Shown here one piece after another: positions 8,017 through 15,995 of a stretch of DNA of 38,205 nt. Each line of letters begins with the position of its first letter. The first letter of the stretch is position 1. The notes beneath the pieces are model-generated. The model saw only the letters and a list, made by a program, of their open reading frames with translations. It did no database searches and had not been told where the DNA came from. The stretch comes from Acetobacteraceae bacterium (GTDB taxonomy: Bacteria > Pseudomonadota > Alphaproteobacteria > Acetobacterales > Acetobacteraceae). The translations under genes were made by a program, and so were the position numbers. Where the stretch lies: NCBI GenBank assembly GCA_020848935.1, contig JADLHF010000187.1:1-38205 (forward strand), written 5' to 3'.

Positions 8017-8820
8017 CTATCCGGCGTCGATGCTGCGGCGCAGCGCGCGCAGATCGGCCCAGGCATCGCGCTTGGAGCCGGGGCTGCGCAGCAGGTAGGC
8101 GGGGTGCAGCATCGGCAGGGTTGGGATGGCCGTCTCCAGCCCCGGCACCTGCACCCGGGTCCATTTGCCGCGGATGCGGGTGATCCCCGCGCTGTTGCCG
8201 GTCAGCGCGCGGGCGGCCGGCCCACCCAGCAGCACCAGGTGGCGCGGGCGCACCAGGGCGATCTGGCGATGCAGGAACGGCAGGCAGACCTGGGTCTCGG
8301 CTTCGGTGGGGGTGCGGTTGCCGGGCGGGCGCCAGAACACCGTGTTGGTGACCAGGCAGCGCGTGCGGTCGATGCCGATGCTGGCCAGCATCCGGTCCAG
8401 CAACTGGCCGGCGGCGCCGATGAAGGGCCGGCCGGCGCGGTCCTCCTCGGCGCCAGGGGCTTCGCCGACCAGCATCAGGTCGGACTCCGGGTTGCCGTCG
8501 TTGAACACCAGGTTGGTGGCGGTGGCGGCGAGCGGGCAGCCGTCGAAGGCGGCCAGGGCGGCGCGCAGCGCATCCAGCGTGGCGCAGGCGGCAGCGATCT
8601 CCTGTGCCCGGCGGACCTGGGCGGGGCCGGCCGGCGGGCGGGCGGGGCGCGGGGCAGGCAAGGAAGGGGAAGCGGGGGGCGGGGGAACGACCGGCGGGGC
8701 GGCGGGCGGCTGGCGCGCCGGCCGCGCATCGGGAGCGGCCAGGCGGTCCAGCGGCAGGTCGGCCAGCGCCTCGTCGGCGCCCCATTCGATTTGCAGGCGC
8801 AGGGCCTCAAGCGCGTCCAT
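8017..8820 (-). CDS. Uracil-DNA glycosylase, family 4-like, with incomplete Fe-S ligands
   Basis: A 267-residue DNA repair enzyme that removes uracil from DNA. It carries the family 4 motif GEAPGAEED (E120), [28 protein letters not shown] and the second active-site motif LHPAYLLR. Canonical family 4 enzymes hold a 4Fe-4S cluster with four cysteines. Here two of the four positions keep Cys (C95 and C179), but the first of the CxxC pair is Phe92 and the cysteine of KCRPPGNR is Trp163. The same pattern is, from memory, common in alphaproteobacteria. A proline-rich linker (residues 38-66) joins an N-terminal helix to the catalytic domain. The ATG at 8820 is chosen because upstream sequence is not conserved-looking. 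It is divergent from ETF-QO. Confidence 0.88.
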   Translation of the reverse strand: MDALEALRLQIEWGADEALADLPLDRLAAPDARPARQPPAAPPVVPPPPASPSLPAPRPARPPAGPAQVRRAQEIAAACATLDALRAALAAFDGCPLAATATNLVFNDGNPESDLMLVGEAPGAEEDRAGRPFIGAAGQLLDRMLASIGIDRTRCLVTNTVFWRPPGNRTPTEAETQVCLPFLHRQIALVRPRHLVLLGGPAARALTGNSAGITRIRGKWTRVQVPGLETAIPTLPMLHPAYLLRSPGSKRDAWADLRALRRSIDAG

Positions 8821-8965
8821 CGCACCAGCATAGCGGGGTGTGCGCGCGGCGGCGAGGTTTTGCGCATTGGCGCGTCTGTCCGTAACCTGCGCCGGGCCCA
8901 TCTATGTGGGTGGCACGAGAATGCGGTGGCGGGCAGGCGCTGCCCCGCCGGACCAAGGAGGATGC

Positions 8966-10603
8966 ATGTCAGACGCTCCCGCGCGCGAGCAGATGGAATT
9001 CGACGTCGTGATCGTCGGCGCCGGTCCGGCCGGGCTGGCCGCCGCGATCCGGCTCAAGCAGCTCGCCCCCGAGACCGCGGTCTGCGTGGTGGAGAAGGGC
9101 AGCGAGGTGGGCGCCCATATCCTCTCCGGTGCGATCATCGAGCCGCGGGCGCTGGCCGAGCTGATCCCGGACTGGCAGGAACGCGGCGCGCCGCTGGACA
9201 CGCCGGCCAAGATGGACAAGTTCCTCTACCTGACCGCGGTCGCCGACATCCGCCTGCCGACGCCGCCGACCATGCACAACGCGGGCAACTACATCTCCTC
9301 GCTGGGCAATGTCTGCCGCTGGCTGGCCGAGCAGGCCGAGGCGCTGGGGGTGGAGATCTACCCCGGCTTCGCCGCCGCCGAGGTGCTGGAGGAGGAGGGG
9401 CGCATCGTCGGCATCGCCACCGGCGACATGGGCATCACGCGGGACGGCACGCGCGGACCGAACTACGCGCCGGGCATGGAGCTGCGCGCGCGCTACACGA
9501 TCCTGGCCGAGGGCTGCCGGGGATCGCTGACCAAGAAGCTGTTGGTGCGCTTCAACCTGAACGAGGGGCGCAACCCGCAGACCTTCGGGATCGGCATCAA
9601 GGAGCTGTGGGAAATCCCGGCCGAGAACCACCAGCCCGGCCTGGTGATCCACACCATCGGCTGGCCGATGGATTCCGCGACGTATGGCGGCTCGTTCCTG
9701 TACCACTGGGGCAAGAACCTGGTGTCGTACGGCTACGTGGTGGGGCTGGATTATTCCAACCCGTACCTGTCGCCGTTCGAGGAGACGCAGCGGCTGAAGA
9801 ACCACCCCTCGCTGCGGCCGCATTTCGAGGGCGGGCGGCGCATCGCCTATGGCGCGCGGGCGATCAGCGAGGGCGGCATCCAGTCGCTGCCGAAGCTGAC
9901 CTTTCCCGGCGGCTGCCTGATCGGCGACACGGCGGGCTTCCTCAACGTGCCGAAGATCAAAGGCACGCATACGGCCATGAAATCCGGCATGCTGGCCGCC
10001 GAGGCGGTGGCGGAATGCCTGGCCGACGACGCCAACCCGGCCGAGCCGGTGCAGTACGAGGAGAAATTCCGCGAAAGCTGGCTGCATGACGAGCTGAGGA
10101 GCGTGCGCAACATCCGCCCGGCCTTTGCCAAATGGGGGCTGTATGGCGGGCTGGTGGCCTCGGCGCTGGATGCCTACGTGTTCCGCGGCCGTGCGCCGTG
10201 GACCCTGCGCCACCCGCACGCGGACCACACCACCCTGAAGCCGGCGGCGATGTGCCAGCCGATCGCCTATCCCAAGCCGGACGGCAAGGTGACGTTCGAC
10301 CGCAACTCCTCGGTGTTCATCAGCAACACCAACCACGAGGAGGACCAGCCGATCCACCTGCGGCTGCGTGACCCGGCAAAGGCGATCGCGGTGAACTGGG
10401 AGAAGTACCGCAGCCCGGAAACCCGCTACTGCCCGGCCGGGGTTTACGAGATTGTCGGCGAGGAGGAGGGCGCGCCGCGGTTGCAGATCAACGCGCAGAA
10501 CTGCGTGCACTGCAAAACCTGCGACATCAAGGACCCCACCCAGAACATCGACTGGGTGACGCCGGAGGGTGGCGGGGGACCGGCCTATCCCGGGGGAATG
10601 TAG
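8966..10603 (+). CDS. Electron transfer flavoprotein-ubiquinone oxidoreductase
   Basis: A 545-residue membrane-associated flavoprotein that passes electrons from reduced ETF, produced by fatty acid and amino acid dehydrogenases, to ubiquinone. The FAD-binding motif [15 protein letters not shown] is at the N-terminus. The C-terminal 4Fe-4S domain is intact, with CPAGVYE and NCVHCKTCDIKDPTQNIDW supplying the four cysteines. Length is that of the family. AAGGAGG lies five bases before the ATG at 8966. No etfAB genes are present in the window. It is divergent from udg across 145 bases, and a flavin monooxygenase follows on the same strand after 80 bases. Confidence 0.95.
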   Translation: MSDAPAREQMEFDVVIVGAGPAGLAAAIRLKQLAPETAVCVVEKGSEVGAHILSGAIIEPRALAELIPDWQERGAPLDTPAKMDKFLYLTAVADIRLPTPPTMHNAGNYISSLGNVCRWLAEQAEALGVEIYPGFAAAEVLEEEGRIVGIATGDMGITRDGTRGPNYAPGMELRARYTILAEGCRGSLTKKLLVRFNLNEGRNPQTFGIGIKELWEIPAENHQPGLVIHTIGWPMDSATYGGSFLYHWGKNLVSYGYVVGLDYSNPYLSPFEETQRLKNHPSLRPHFEGGRRIAYGARAISEGGIQSLPKLTFPGGCLIGDTAGFLNVPKIKGTHTAMKSGMLAAEAVAECLADDANPAEPVQYEEKFRESWLHDELRSVRNIRPAFAKWGLYGGLVASALDAYVFRGRAPWTLRHPHADHTTLKPAAMCQPIAYPKPDGKVTFDRNSSVFISNTNHEEDQPIHLRLRDPAKAIAVNWEKYRSPETRYCPAGVYEIVGEEEGAPRLQINAQNCVHCKTCDIKDPTQNIDWVTPEGGGGPAYPGGM

Positions 10604-10683
10604 GCTCGCCTGCGTTTGGCGTATTGTAACGCTCGAACTTGGATCCCGCACCGGGGCCAGCCAGACAGCGAGGACCGGACACG

Positions 10684-12189
10684 ATGAACGATACCGCCAC
10701 ACTCGCCCATCGCCCCGCCGCCCAGGGGGTGGAGCATTTCGACGTGCTGATCGTCGGCGCCGGCATCTCCGGCATCGGCGGGGCCTATCACCTGATCCAT
10801 CAGTCGCCCGGCACCAGCTTCGTGATCCTGGAGGCGCAGGAGACCTTCGGCGGCACCTGGTGGACCCACAAATACCCCGGCATCCGCAGCGACAGCGACC
10901 TCTACACCTTCGGCTACCGCTTCAAGCCGTGGACCGGCAAGCCGATCGCCACCGCCGAGGAAATCCGCGCCTATATGGGCGAGGTGATCGCCGAGAACGA
11001 CCTGGACCGCCACATCCGCTACGGCCACACGATCTCCGCGGCGTCGTGGTCCAGCGCGGAGAAACGCTGGACGGTGGAGGCGACCCGCACCGCCACCGGC
11101 GAGGCGCGGCGCTTCACCTGCAATTTCCTCTACATGTGCCAGGGCTACTACCGGCATTCCGAGGGCTACACGCCGCAATGGCCGGGGATGGAGAACTTCA
11201 AGGGCCCGATCATCCACCCGATGAAGTGGCCGGAAGACCTCGACTACACCGGCAAGAAGGTGGTGGTGATCGGCTCCGGCGCCACCGCGGCCACGCTGAT
11301 CCCGGCGATGGCCGACAAGGCCGGCCACATCACCATGCTGCAGCGCTCGCCGACCTATTTCCGCACCGGGCGCAACGCCATCGAACTGGCCGACGAGCTG
11401 CGCAAGCTGCAGGTGGACGAGAGCTGGATCCACGAGATCGTGCGCCGCAAGATCAACTACGAGAGCCAGGTGTTCACCAACCGCTCGTTCAGCGAGCCGG
11501 AAAAGGTGCGCGAAGAGCTGCTGGGGCTGGTGCGCGCGGCGCTGCCGGCGGACTACGACGTGGAGAAGCATTTCACGCCGAGCTACCGGCCGTGGCGCCA
11601 GCGCATTGCCTTCGTGCCCGATGCCGACCTGTTCCAGGGCATCTCCAGCGGCAAGGCCAGCGTGGTAACCGACGAGATCGAGCACTTCACCCAGGGCGGC
11701 ATCGCGCTGAAATCCGGCGAGATGCTGGAGGCGGACATCATCATCACCGCCACCGGCTTCCACATGAGCGTGATGGGCGACATCGCCTTCACCGTGGACG
11801 GCGCGCCGGTGGACTGGGCCGAGACGGTGACCTATCGCGGCATGATGTTCACCGGGGTGCCGAACCTGGCCTGGGTGTTCGGCTATTTCCGCGCCAGCTG
11901 GACCCTGCGCGCCGACCTGGTGGCCGATTTCGTCTGCCGCCTGCTTGGCCACATGAAGGCCATCGGCGCACAGCAGGTGGATATCGGTCTGCGCGACGAG
12001 GACGGCGACATGAAGATCCTGCCGTGGATCGACGAGGAGAACTTCAACCCGAACTACCTGCTGCGCTCGATGCATCTGCTGCCGAAGCGCGGCGAGAAGA
12101 AGGACTGGGCGCACACCCAGGACTACTGGGCGGAAAAGGACGAAATTCCGCAAATCGACCTGACCGACAAGGCATTTCGATACAGCTGA
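10684..12189 (+). CDS. Baeyer-Villiger-type flavin-containing monooxygenase
   Basis: A 501-residue FAD- and NADPH-dependent monooxygenase. The first Rossmann motif is VLIVGAGISGIGGAYHL and the second is VVVIGSGATAATL. Between them FKGPIIHPMKWP fits the Baeyer-Villiger fingerprint FxGxxxHxxxW(P/D) exactly, so it probably inserts oxygen next to a ketone, or oxidises a heteroatom. The substrate is not evident. GGTWWTHKYPGIRSDSD is also typical of the family. A GAGGA sequence about ten bases upstream supports the ATG at 10684. The gene ends eight bases before a closed AT-rich repeat, and the next gene begins after it. Confidence 0.9.
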   Translation: MNDTATLAHRPAAQGVEHFDVLIVGAGISGIGGAYHLIHQSPGTSFVILEAQETFGGTWWTHKYPGIRSDSDLYTFGYRFKPWTGKPIATAEEIRAYMGEVIAENDLDRHIRYGHTISAASWSSAEKRWTVEATRTATGEARRFTCNFLYMCQGYYRHSEGYTPQWPGMENFKGPIIHPMKWPEDLDYTGKKVVVIGSGATAATLIPAMADKAGHITMLQRSPTYFRTGRNAIELADELRKLQVDESWIHEIVRRKINYESQVFTNRSFSEPEKVREELLGLVRAALPADYDVEKHFTPSYRPWRQRIAFVPDADLFQGISSGKASVVTDEIEHFTQGGIALKSGEMLEADIIITATGFHMSVMGDIAFTVDGAPVDWAETVTYRGMMFTGVPNLAWVFGYFRASWTLRADLVADFVCRLLGHMKAIGAQQVDIGLRDEDGDMKILPWIDEENFNPNYLLRSMHLLPKRGEKKDWAHTQDYWAEKDEIPQIDLTDKAFRYS

Positions 12190-12196
12190 GAACACG

Positions 12197-12272
12197 AATG
12201 AAAGTTTTTGCTTCTTTTTTCAAAAAGAAGCGCTTGTTCTTTTTTGAAAAAAAGAACCAAAAAACTTTCATT
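12197..12272. repeat. AT-rich modular repeat, closed form (A-B), locus 3 (best copy)
   Basis: Perfect outer arms AATGAAAGTTTTT (12197-12209) and AAAAACTTTCATT (12260-12272) enclose two adjacent hairpins, type A at 12210-12231 and type B at 12236-12257, joined by four bases. Both strands contain a stop-free frame starting at the ATG in the arm (MKVF...). It lies between the monooxygenase stop and the DUF4139 gene. Confidence 0.93.
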
Positions 12273-12311
12273 CATTGGCTGCGGTGCCCAAGCGGAGGGA
12301 AGGGGGGTGCG

Positions 12312-14303
12312 ATGCGTGCAGTTTGGTTGATCGCGGCGGTGATGCTGGCGTCGCCGGCTTTGGCGCAAAGCGGCGAGCCTTCGCTGCGGCGGGTGATGCT
12401 GTCCTCCGGCGGCGTGGCCTATGTCGAGTATGCCGCCGAGGTGGCAGGCGATGCCACGCTGCGCCTGGCCGTGCCGCTGGCGCAGGTGGACGACGTGCTG
12501 AAGTCGCTGGTGGTGTTCGACAGCCGCGGCGGGGTTGGCGGCGCCACCCTGCCGGGGCTGGACGGCACGCAGGCGGCCTTCGGCGACGTGCCGTTCGGGC
12601 CGGAGGCATTGGGCGATCCGCTCGCCTACCTGAACGCGCTGCGCGGGGTGGCGATGGAGGTGCGCGGGCCGCGGCCGATGCAGGGCGTGCTGCTGCGCGC
12701 CGAGCGGGTGCCGGAACTGGCGCTGCGCGACGGCGCCGTGGAGCGCACGCGCGTCAGCCTGCTGACCGATGAGGGGCTGCGCCAGTTCGTGCTGGAGGAT
12801 GTCGAGGCGGTGCAGGTGGCCGACCCCGTGCTGCGCGCGCGCATCGCCGCCGCGCTGGCGGCGCTGAAGCGCGACGCGGCGCAATCCACGCGGCTGTTCA
12901 CCCTGCGCGCACCGGGGACAGGCAGCCGCACGGTGCGGGTGGGCTACGTGGTCGGCGCGCCGCTGTGGAAGGTCAGCTACCGCCTGGTGCTGCCGGGCCA
13001 GGACGGCGACAAGGCGCGGCTGCAGGGCTGGGCGGTGCTGGAGAACACCACCGGGGCGGATTGGAAGGATGTCGCGGTAGCGCTGCAATACGGCAACCCC
13101 GTCACCTTCCGCCAGGCGCTGTACCGCAGCTATTTCGTGCAGCGGCCGGAAGTGCCGGTGGAGGTGCTGGGCCGCATCCTGCCCGGCGTCGATACCCGTG
13201 CCTTCGCCGATGCCGCCAAGGCCGCGCCGCCACCGCCGCCGATGGCCCCGGCCTCGCGGGCGATGGGCGGGCTGGCCCTGGCCGAAAGGGCGCAGGCGCC
13301 GGCGCCGGTGATGGCCGCCCCGGCCGAAACCGCGGCGGCCACCGAGGGGGCGCAGGAGACGGTGTTCGAACTGCCCTCGCCGGTGACCCTGATGGCCGGC
13401 CACAGCGCCACCATGCCGATCCTGGACCGTGCCGCCACCGCAAGGCGCATCGGCCTGGTGCAGCAGGGCCGCCGCCACCCGCTGGCCGCGATACGTCTGA
13501 CCAACGACACGCCAACCAGCCTGCCGGCCGGGGTGCTGACGCTGTACGACCCCACCTCGCCAGCCATGTTCGCCGGTGACGCCCGGCTCGGCGGCCTGCC
13601 CTCCGGCGAAAGCCGGCTGCTGTCCTTCGCCGAGGATTTGCGCACCGACATCGCCTGGCGCCAGGAGGAGGCCACCAGCCTGGCCGCCGTCAGCGCCAGC
13701 CAGGGCGTGCTGCGCATCGACGAGCGGCTGCGCTGGACCACCCAGGCAACGCTGACCGCACCGGCCGGCGAGGCGCGCGACCTGCTGGTGGAGATCGCCA
13801 AGCGCGCGCAATCCACGCTGGTGCCCGACCCCGCGCTGGCGCCGGCCGAGGAAACCGCCACCGCCTGGCGCTTCGCCGTGACGCTGAAGCCCGGCGAGAA
13901 CCGCACGCTGGTGGTGCGGCAAGACCGCATCCAGCGCCAGTCCGTGGCGCTGATGACCGGCGAACAGGCGGTGCTGCGACTGATGGGGATGCAGGGGCTG
14001 GACCCCGCCGCCCGCGCCGCCCTGCAACGCCTGGTGGACCTGCGTGCCGCCCTGTCCGCCAAGTCCGCCGAGGTCACCCGGCTGCAGGCCCAGGGCGAGG
14101 AGGTGGAGCGCGACCAGGCGCGCACCCGCAGCAATCTCGGCGCGGTGCCCAGCGGCGACGCGCTGCACACCCGCCTGCTGCGCCAGCTGGAAGCCCAGGA
14201 AACCCGCATCGAGGCGCTGCGCCGCAGCCAGGAACAGGCCCGCGCCGCGGTGCAACAGGCACAGCGCGAGCTTGAGGCGGCGGTCGCGAAGTTCTCGCTG
14301 TGA
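12312..14303 (+). CDS. Secreted DUF4139 domain protein
   Basis: A 663-residue protein with a clear signal peptide (MRAVWLIAAVMLASPALAQ), so it is exported to the periplasm or beyond. The body resembles the DUF4139 family: an N-terminal beta-rich part, then a region with WKVSYRLVLPG and LENTTGADWKDVAVAL typical of that domain. A proline/alanine-rich linker follows (about residues 300-355). The last 100 or so residues are a predicted coiled coil rich in Arg, Gln, Glu and Leu. The function of the family is unknown. AAGGGGGG precedes the ATG by about five bases. Only 20 bases separate it from soxB, so it may be transcribed with the sarcosine oxidase operon, but no functional tie is known. Confidence 0.8.
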   Translation: MRAVWLIAAVMLASPALAQSGEPSLRRVMLSSGGVAYVEYAAEVAGDATLRLAVPLAQVDDVLKSLVVFDSRGGVGGATLPGLDGTQAAFGDVPFGPEALGDPLAYLNALRGVAMEVRGPRPMQGVLLRAERVPELALRDGAVERTRVSLLTDEGLRQFVLEDVEAVQVADPVLRARIAAALAALKRDAAQSTRLFTLRAPGTGSRTVRVGYVVGAPLWKVSYRLVLPGQDGDKARLQGWAVLENTTGADWKDVAVALQYGNPVTFRQALYRSYFVQRPEVPVEVLGRILPGVDTRAFADAAKAAPPPPPMAPASRAMGGLALAERAQAPAPVMAAPAETAAATEGAQETVFELPSPVTLMAGHSATMPILDRAATARRIGLVQQGRRHPLAAIRLTNDTPTSLPAGVLTLYDPTSPAMFAGDARLGGLPSGESRLLSFAEDLRTDIAWRQEEATSLAAVSASQGVLRIDERLRWTTQATLTAPAGEARDLLVEIAKRAQSTLVPDPALAPAEETATAWRFAVTLKPGENRTLVVRQDRIQRQSVALMTGEQAVLRLMGMQGLDPAARAALQRLVDLRAALSAKSAEVTRLQAQGEEVERDQARTRSNLGAVPSGDALHTRLLRQLEAQETRIEALRRSQEQARAAVQQAQRELEAAVAKFSL

Positions 14304-14323
14304 TGCAGCACCGGGCTGGCTGA

Positions 14324-15574
14324 ATGCGCTTCTCCCTGCTGTCCCTGCTGCGCGAATCCCTGCGCGGCCATCGCGGCTGGCCGGCGCAGTGGCGCGATGC
14401 CAGCCCGAAGCCGGCCTATGACGTGGTGATCGTGGGTGCCGGCGGCCACGGGCTGGCGACGGCCTACTACCTCGCCGCCGAATGCGGCCTGCGCAACATC
14501 GCCGTGGTGGAGAAGGGCTGGCTGGGCGGCGGCAATACCGCGCGCAACACCACCGTCATTCGCTCCAACTACCTGTGGGAGGAGTCGGAGGCGATCTACG
14601 AGCACAGCATGAAGCTGTGGCAGGATTTGTCGCACGCGCTGAACTACAACGTGATGTATTCGCCGCGCGGCGTGATGATGCTGGCGCACACTGTCCATGA
14701 CATGCAGGTGATCCGCCGCCACGTGCATGCCAACCGGCTGGCCGGCATCGACAACGAGCTCCTCTCGCCGCGCGAAGCCCAGGCATTCTGCCCGATCCTG
14801 AACATCGGCCGTGACATCCGCTACCCCGTGCTCGGCGCCGCACTGCAACGCCGCGGCGGCACCGCGCGCCACGACGCCGTCGCCTGGGGCTATGCCCGCG
14901 CGGCCTCGGCGCTGGGCGTGGACATCATCCAGAATTGTCCGGTCACCGGCCTGCGCCGCCAGCAGGACGGCGCGATCGCCGGCGTGGAGACCGCGCGCGG
15001 CTTCATCGCAGCCCCGAAGATCGGCGTGGTCGCCGCCGGCCACAGCTCGGTGCTGATGGCAATGGCCGGTGTGCGCATGCCGCTGGAAAGCTTTCCGCTC
15101 CAGGCCCTGGTCAGCGAGCCGGTCAAGTCGGTGATGCCCTGCGTGGTGATGTCCAACACCATCCACGCCTACATGTCGCAATCCGACAAGGGCGAACTGG
15201 TGATCGGCGCGGGGACCGACGCCTACCCCTCCTATTCCCAGGCCGGCGGGCTGCACATCGCCAGCGACACGCTGGAGGCGGTGTGCGAACTGTTCCCTAC
15301 CCTGCGCCGGCTGCGCATGATGCGGTCCTGGGGCGGCATCGTGGACGTGACGCCGGACCGCTCGCCGATCATCGGCCGCACCCCGGTGCCCGGCCTGTTC
15401 GTCAATTGCGGCTGGGGCACCGGCGGGTTCAAGGCCACCCCCGGCTCCGGCCACGTCTTCGCCCACACCATCGCCAAGGGCGAACCCCACCCGATCGCGG
15501 CGCCGTTCACGCTGGACCGCTTCCGCACCGGCAGGCTGATCGACGAGGCGGCGGCGGCGGCGGTGGCACATTGA
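14324..15574 (+). CDS. soxB: Sarcosine oxidase beta subunit
   Basis: A 416-residue subunit of heterotetrameric sarcosine oxidase, the one that carries the sarcosine-oxidising FAD and covalent FMN. The FAD motif is DVVIVGAGGHGLATAYYLA, followed by EKGWLGGGNTARNTT. The histidine of GGTARHDAVAWGY (H183) matches the covalent flavin attachment site. The C-terminal GWGTGGFKATPGSG is typical of the family. The complex demethylates sarcosine to glycine, giving H2O2 and, with tetrahydrofolate, methylene-THF. The gene is first in the soxB-D-A-G order, but an AT-rich repeat at 15583-15710 separates it from soxD. Confidence 0.95.
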   Translation: MRFSLLSLLRESLRGHRGWPAQWRDASPKPAYDVVIVGAGGHGLATAYYLAAECGLRNIAVVEKGWLGGGNTARNTTVIRSNYLWEESEAIYEHSMKLWQDLSHALNYNVMYSPRGVMMLAHTVHDMQVIRRHVHANRLAGIDNELLSPREAQAFCPILNIGRDIRYPVLGAALQRRGGTARHDAVAWGYARAASALGVDIIQNCPVTGLRRQQDGAIAGVETARGFIAAPKIGVVAAGHSSVLMAMAGVRMPLESFPLQALVSEPVKSVMPCVVMSNTIHAYMSQSDKGELVIGAGTDAYPSYSQAGGLHIASDTLEAVCELFPTLRRLRMMRSWGGIVDVTPDRSPIIGRTPVPGLFVNCGWGTGGFKATPGSGHVFAHTIAKGEPHPIAAPFTLDRFRTGRLIDEAAAAAVAH

Positions 15575-15582
15575 TGACAAGC

Positions 15583-15710
15583 AAGAAAGGAAGCACTTCT
15601 TTTTCTGTAGAAAAAGAAGCAAAAAGACTTTCATTCACTTCTCATCGTCGCACCGCACGTCTTACGGATGAAAGTTTTTTGGTTCTTTTTTTCAAAAAAG
15701 AACGCCTTCC
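15583..15710. repeat. AT-rich modular repeat, open form (A'-spacer-B), locus 4, inside the sox operon
   Basis: A reversed type A hairpin (15596-15619) is followed by CAAAAAGACTTTCATT (15620-15635). A spacer of about 31 bases, unrelated to that of locus 2, leads to GATGAAAGTTTTTTGG and a type B hairpin (15682-15703), ending in GCCTTCC. It starts nine bases after the soxB stop and ends 12 bases before the soxD ATG. It could attenuate transcription between the two genes. Confidence 0.9.
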
Positions 15711-15722
15711 CTTGGCTTCCCC

Positions 15723-15995
15723 ATGCTCCTGATCCCCTGCCCCTTCTGCGCCATGGACCGCCCGGAAGCGGAGTTCCGGCACGCCGGCGAGGCCCATCTC
15801 ACCCGCCCGCCGGACCCGGCAGCGGCGGACGACGCCGCCTGGGCTGATTTCCTCTACCACCGCGCCAACCCTCGCGGCGTGATCGCCGAACGCTGGCGCC
15901 ATGTTCATGGCTGCGGGCGGTTCATCAACGTGCTGCGCGACACGGTCAGCGACCGCATCCTGGCCAGCTACCGCCCCGGCGAGAAGCGGCCATGA
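15723..15995 (+). CDS. soxD: Sarcosine oxidase delta subunit
   Basis: A 90-residue small subunit of heterotetrameric sarcosine oxidase that binds zinc in characterised enzymes. The N-terminal CPFC and the C-terminal WRHVHGCGRFINVLRDTVSD with its His and Cys residues match SoxD. The start is set by homology (MLLIPCPFC), because no other in-frame start lies nearby. The 18 bases upstream are pyrimidine-rich and show no Shine-Dalgarno, which is odd for the first gene after a hairpin-rich repeat. Its TGA overlaps the soxA ATG in ATGA at 15992-15995, so soxD and soxA are translationally coupled. Confidence 0.93.
   Translation: MLLIPCPFCAMDRPEAEFRHAGEAHLTRPPDPAAADDAAWADFLYHRANPRGVIAERWRHVHGCGRFINVLRDTVSDRILASYRPGEKRP

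Noticed and set aside
10569-14303. A 1244-codon frame joining the monooxygenase region to DUF4139
   Set aside because: The first part is out of frame with the supported monooxygenase. The DUF4139 gene has its own Shine-Dalgarno, ATG and signal peptide at 12312.
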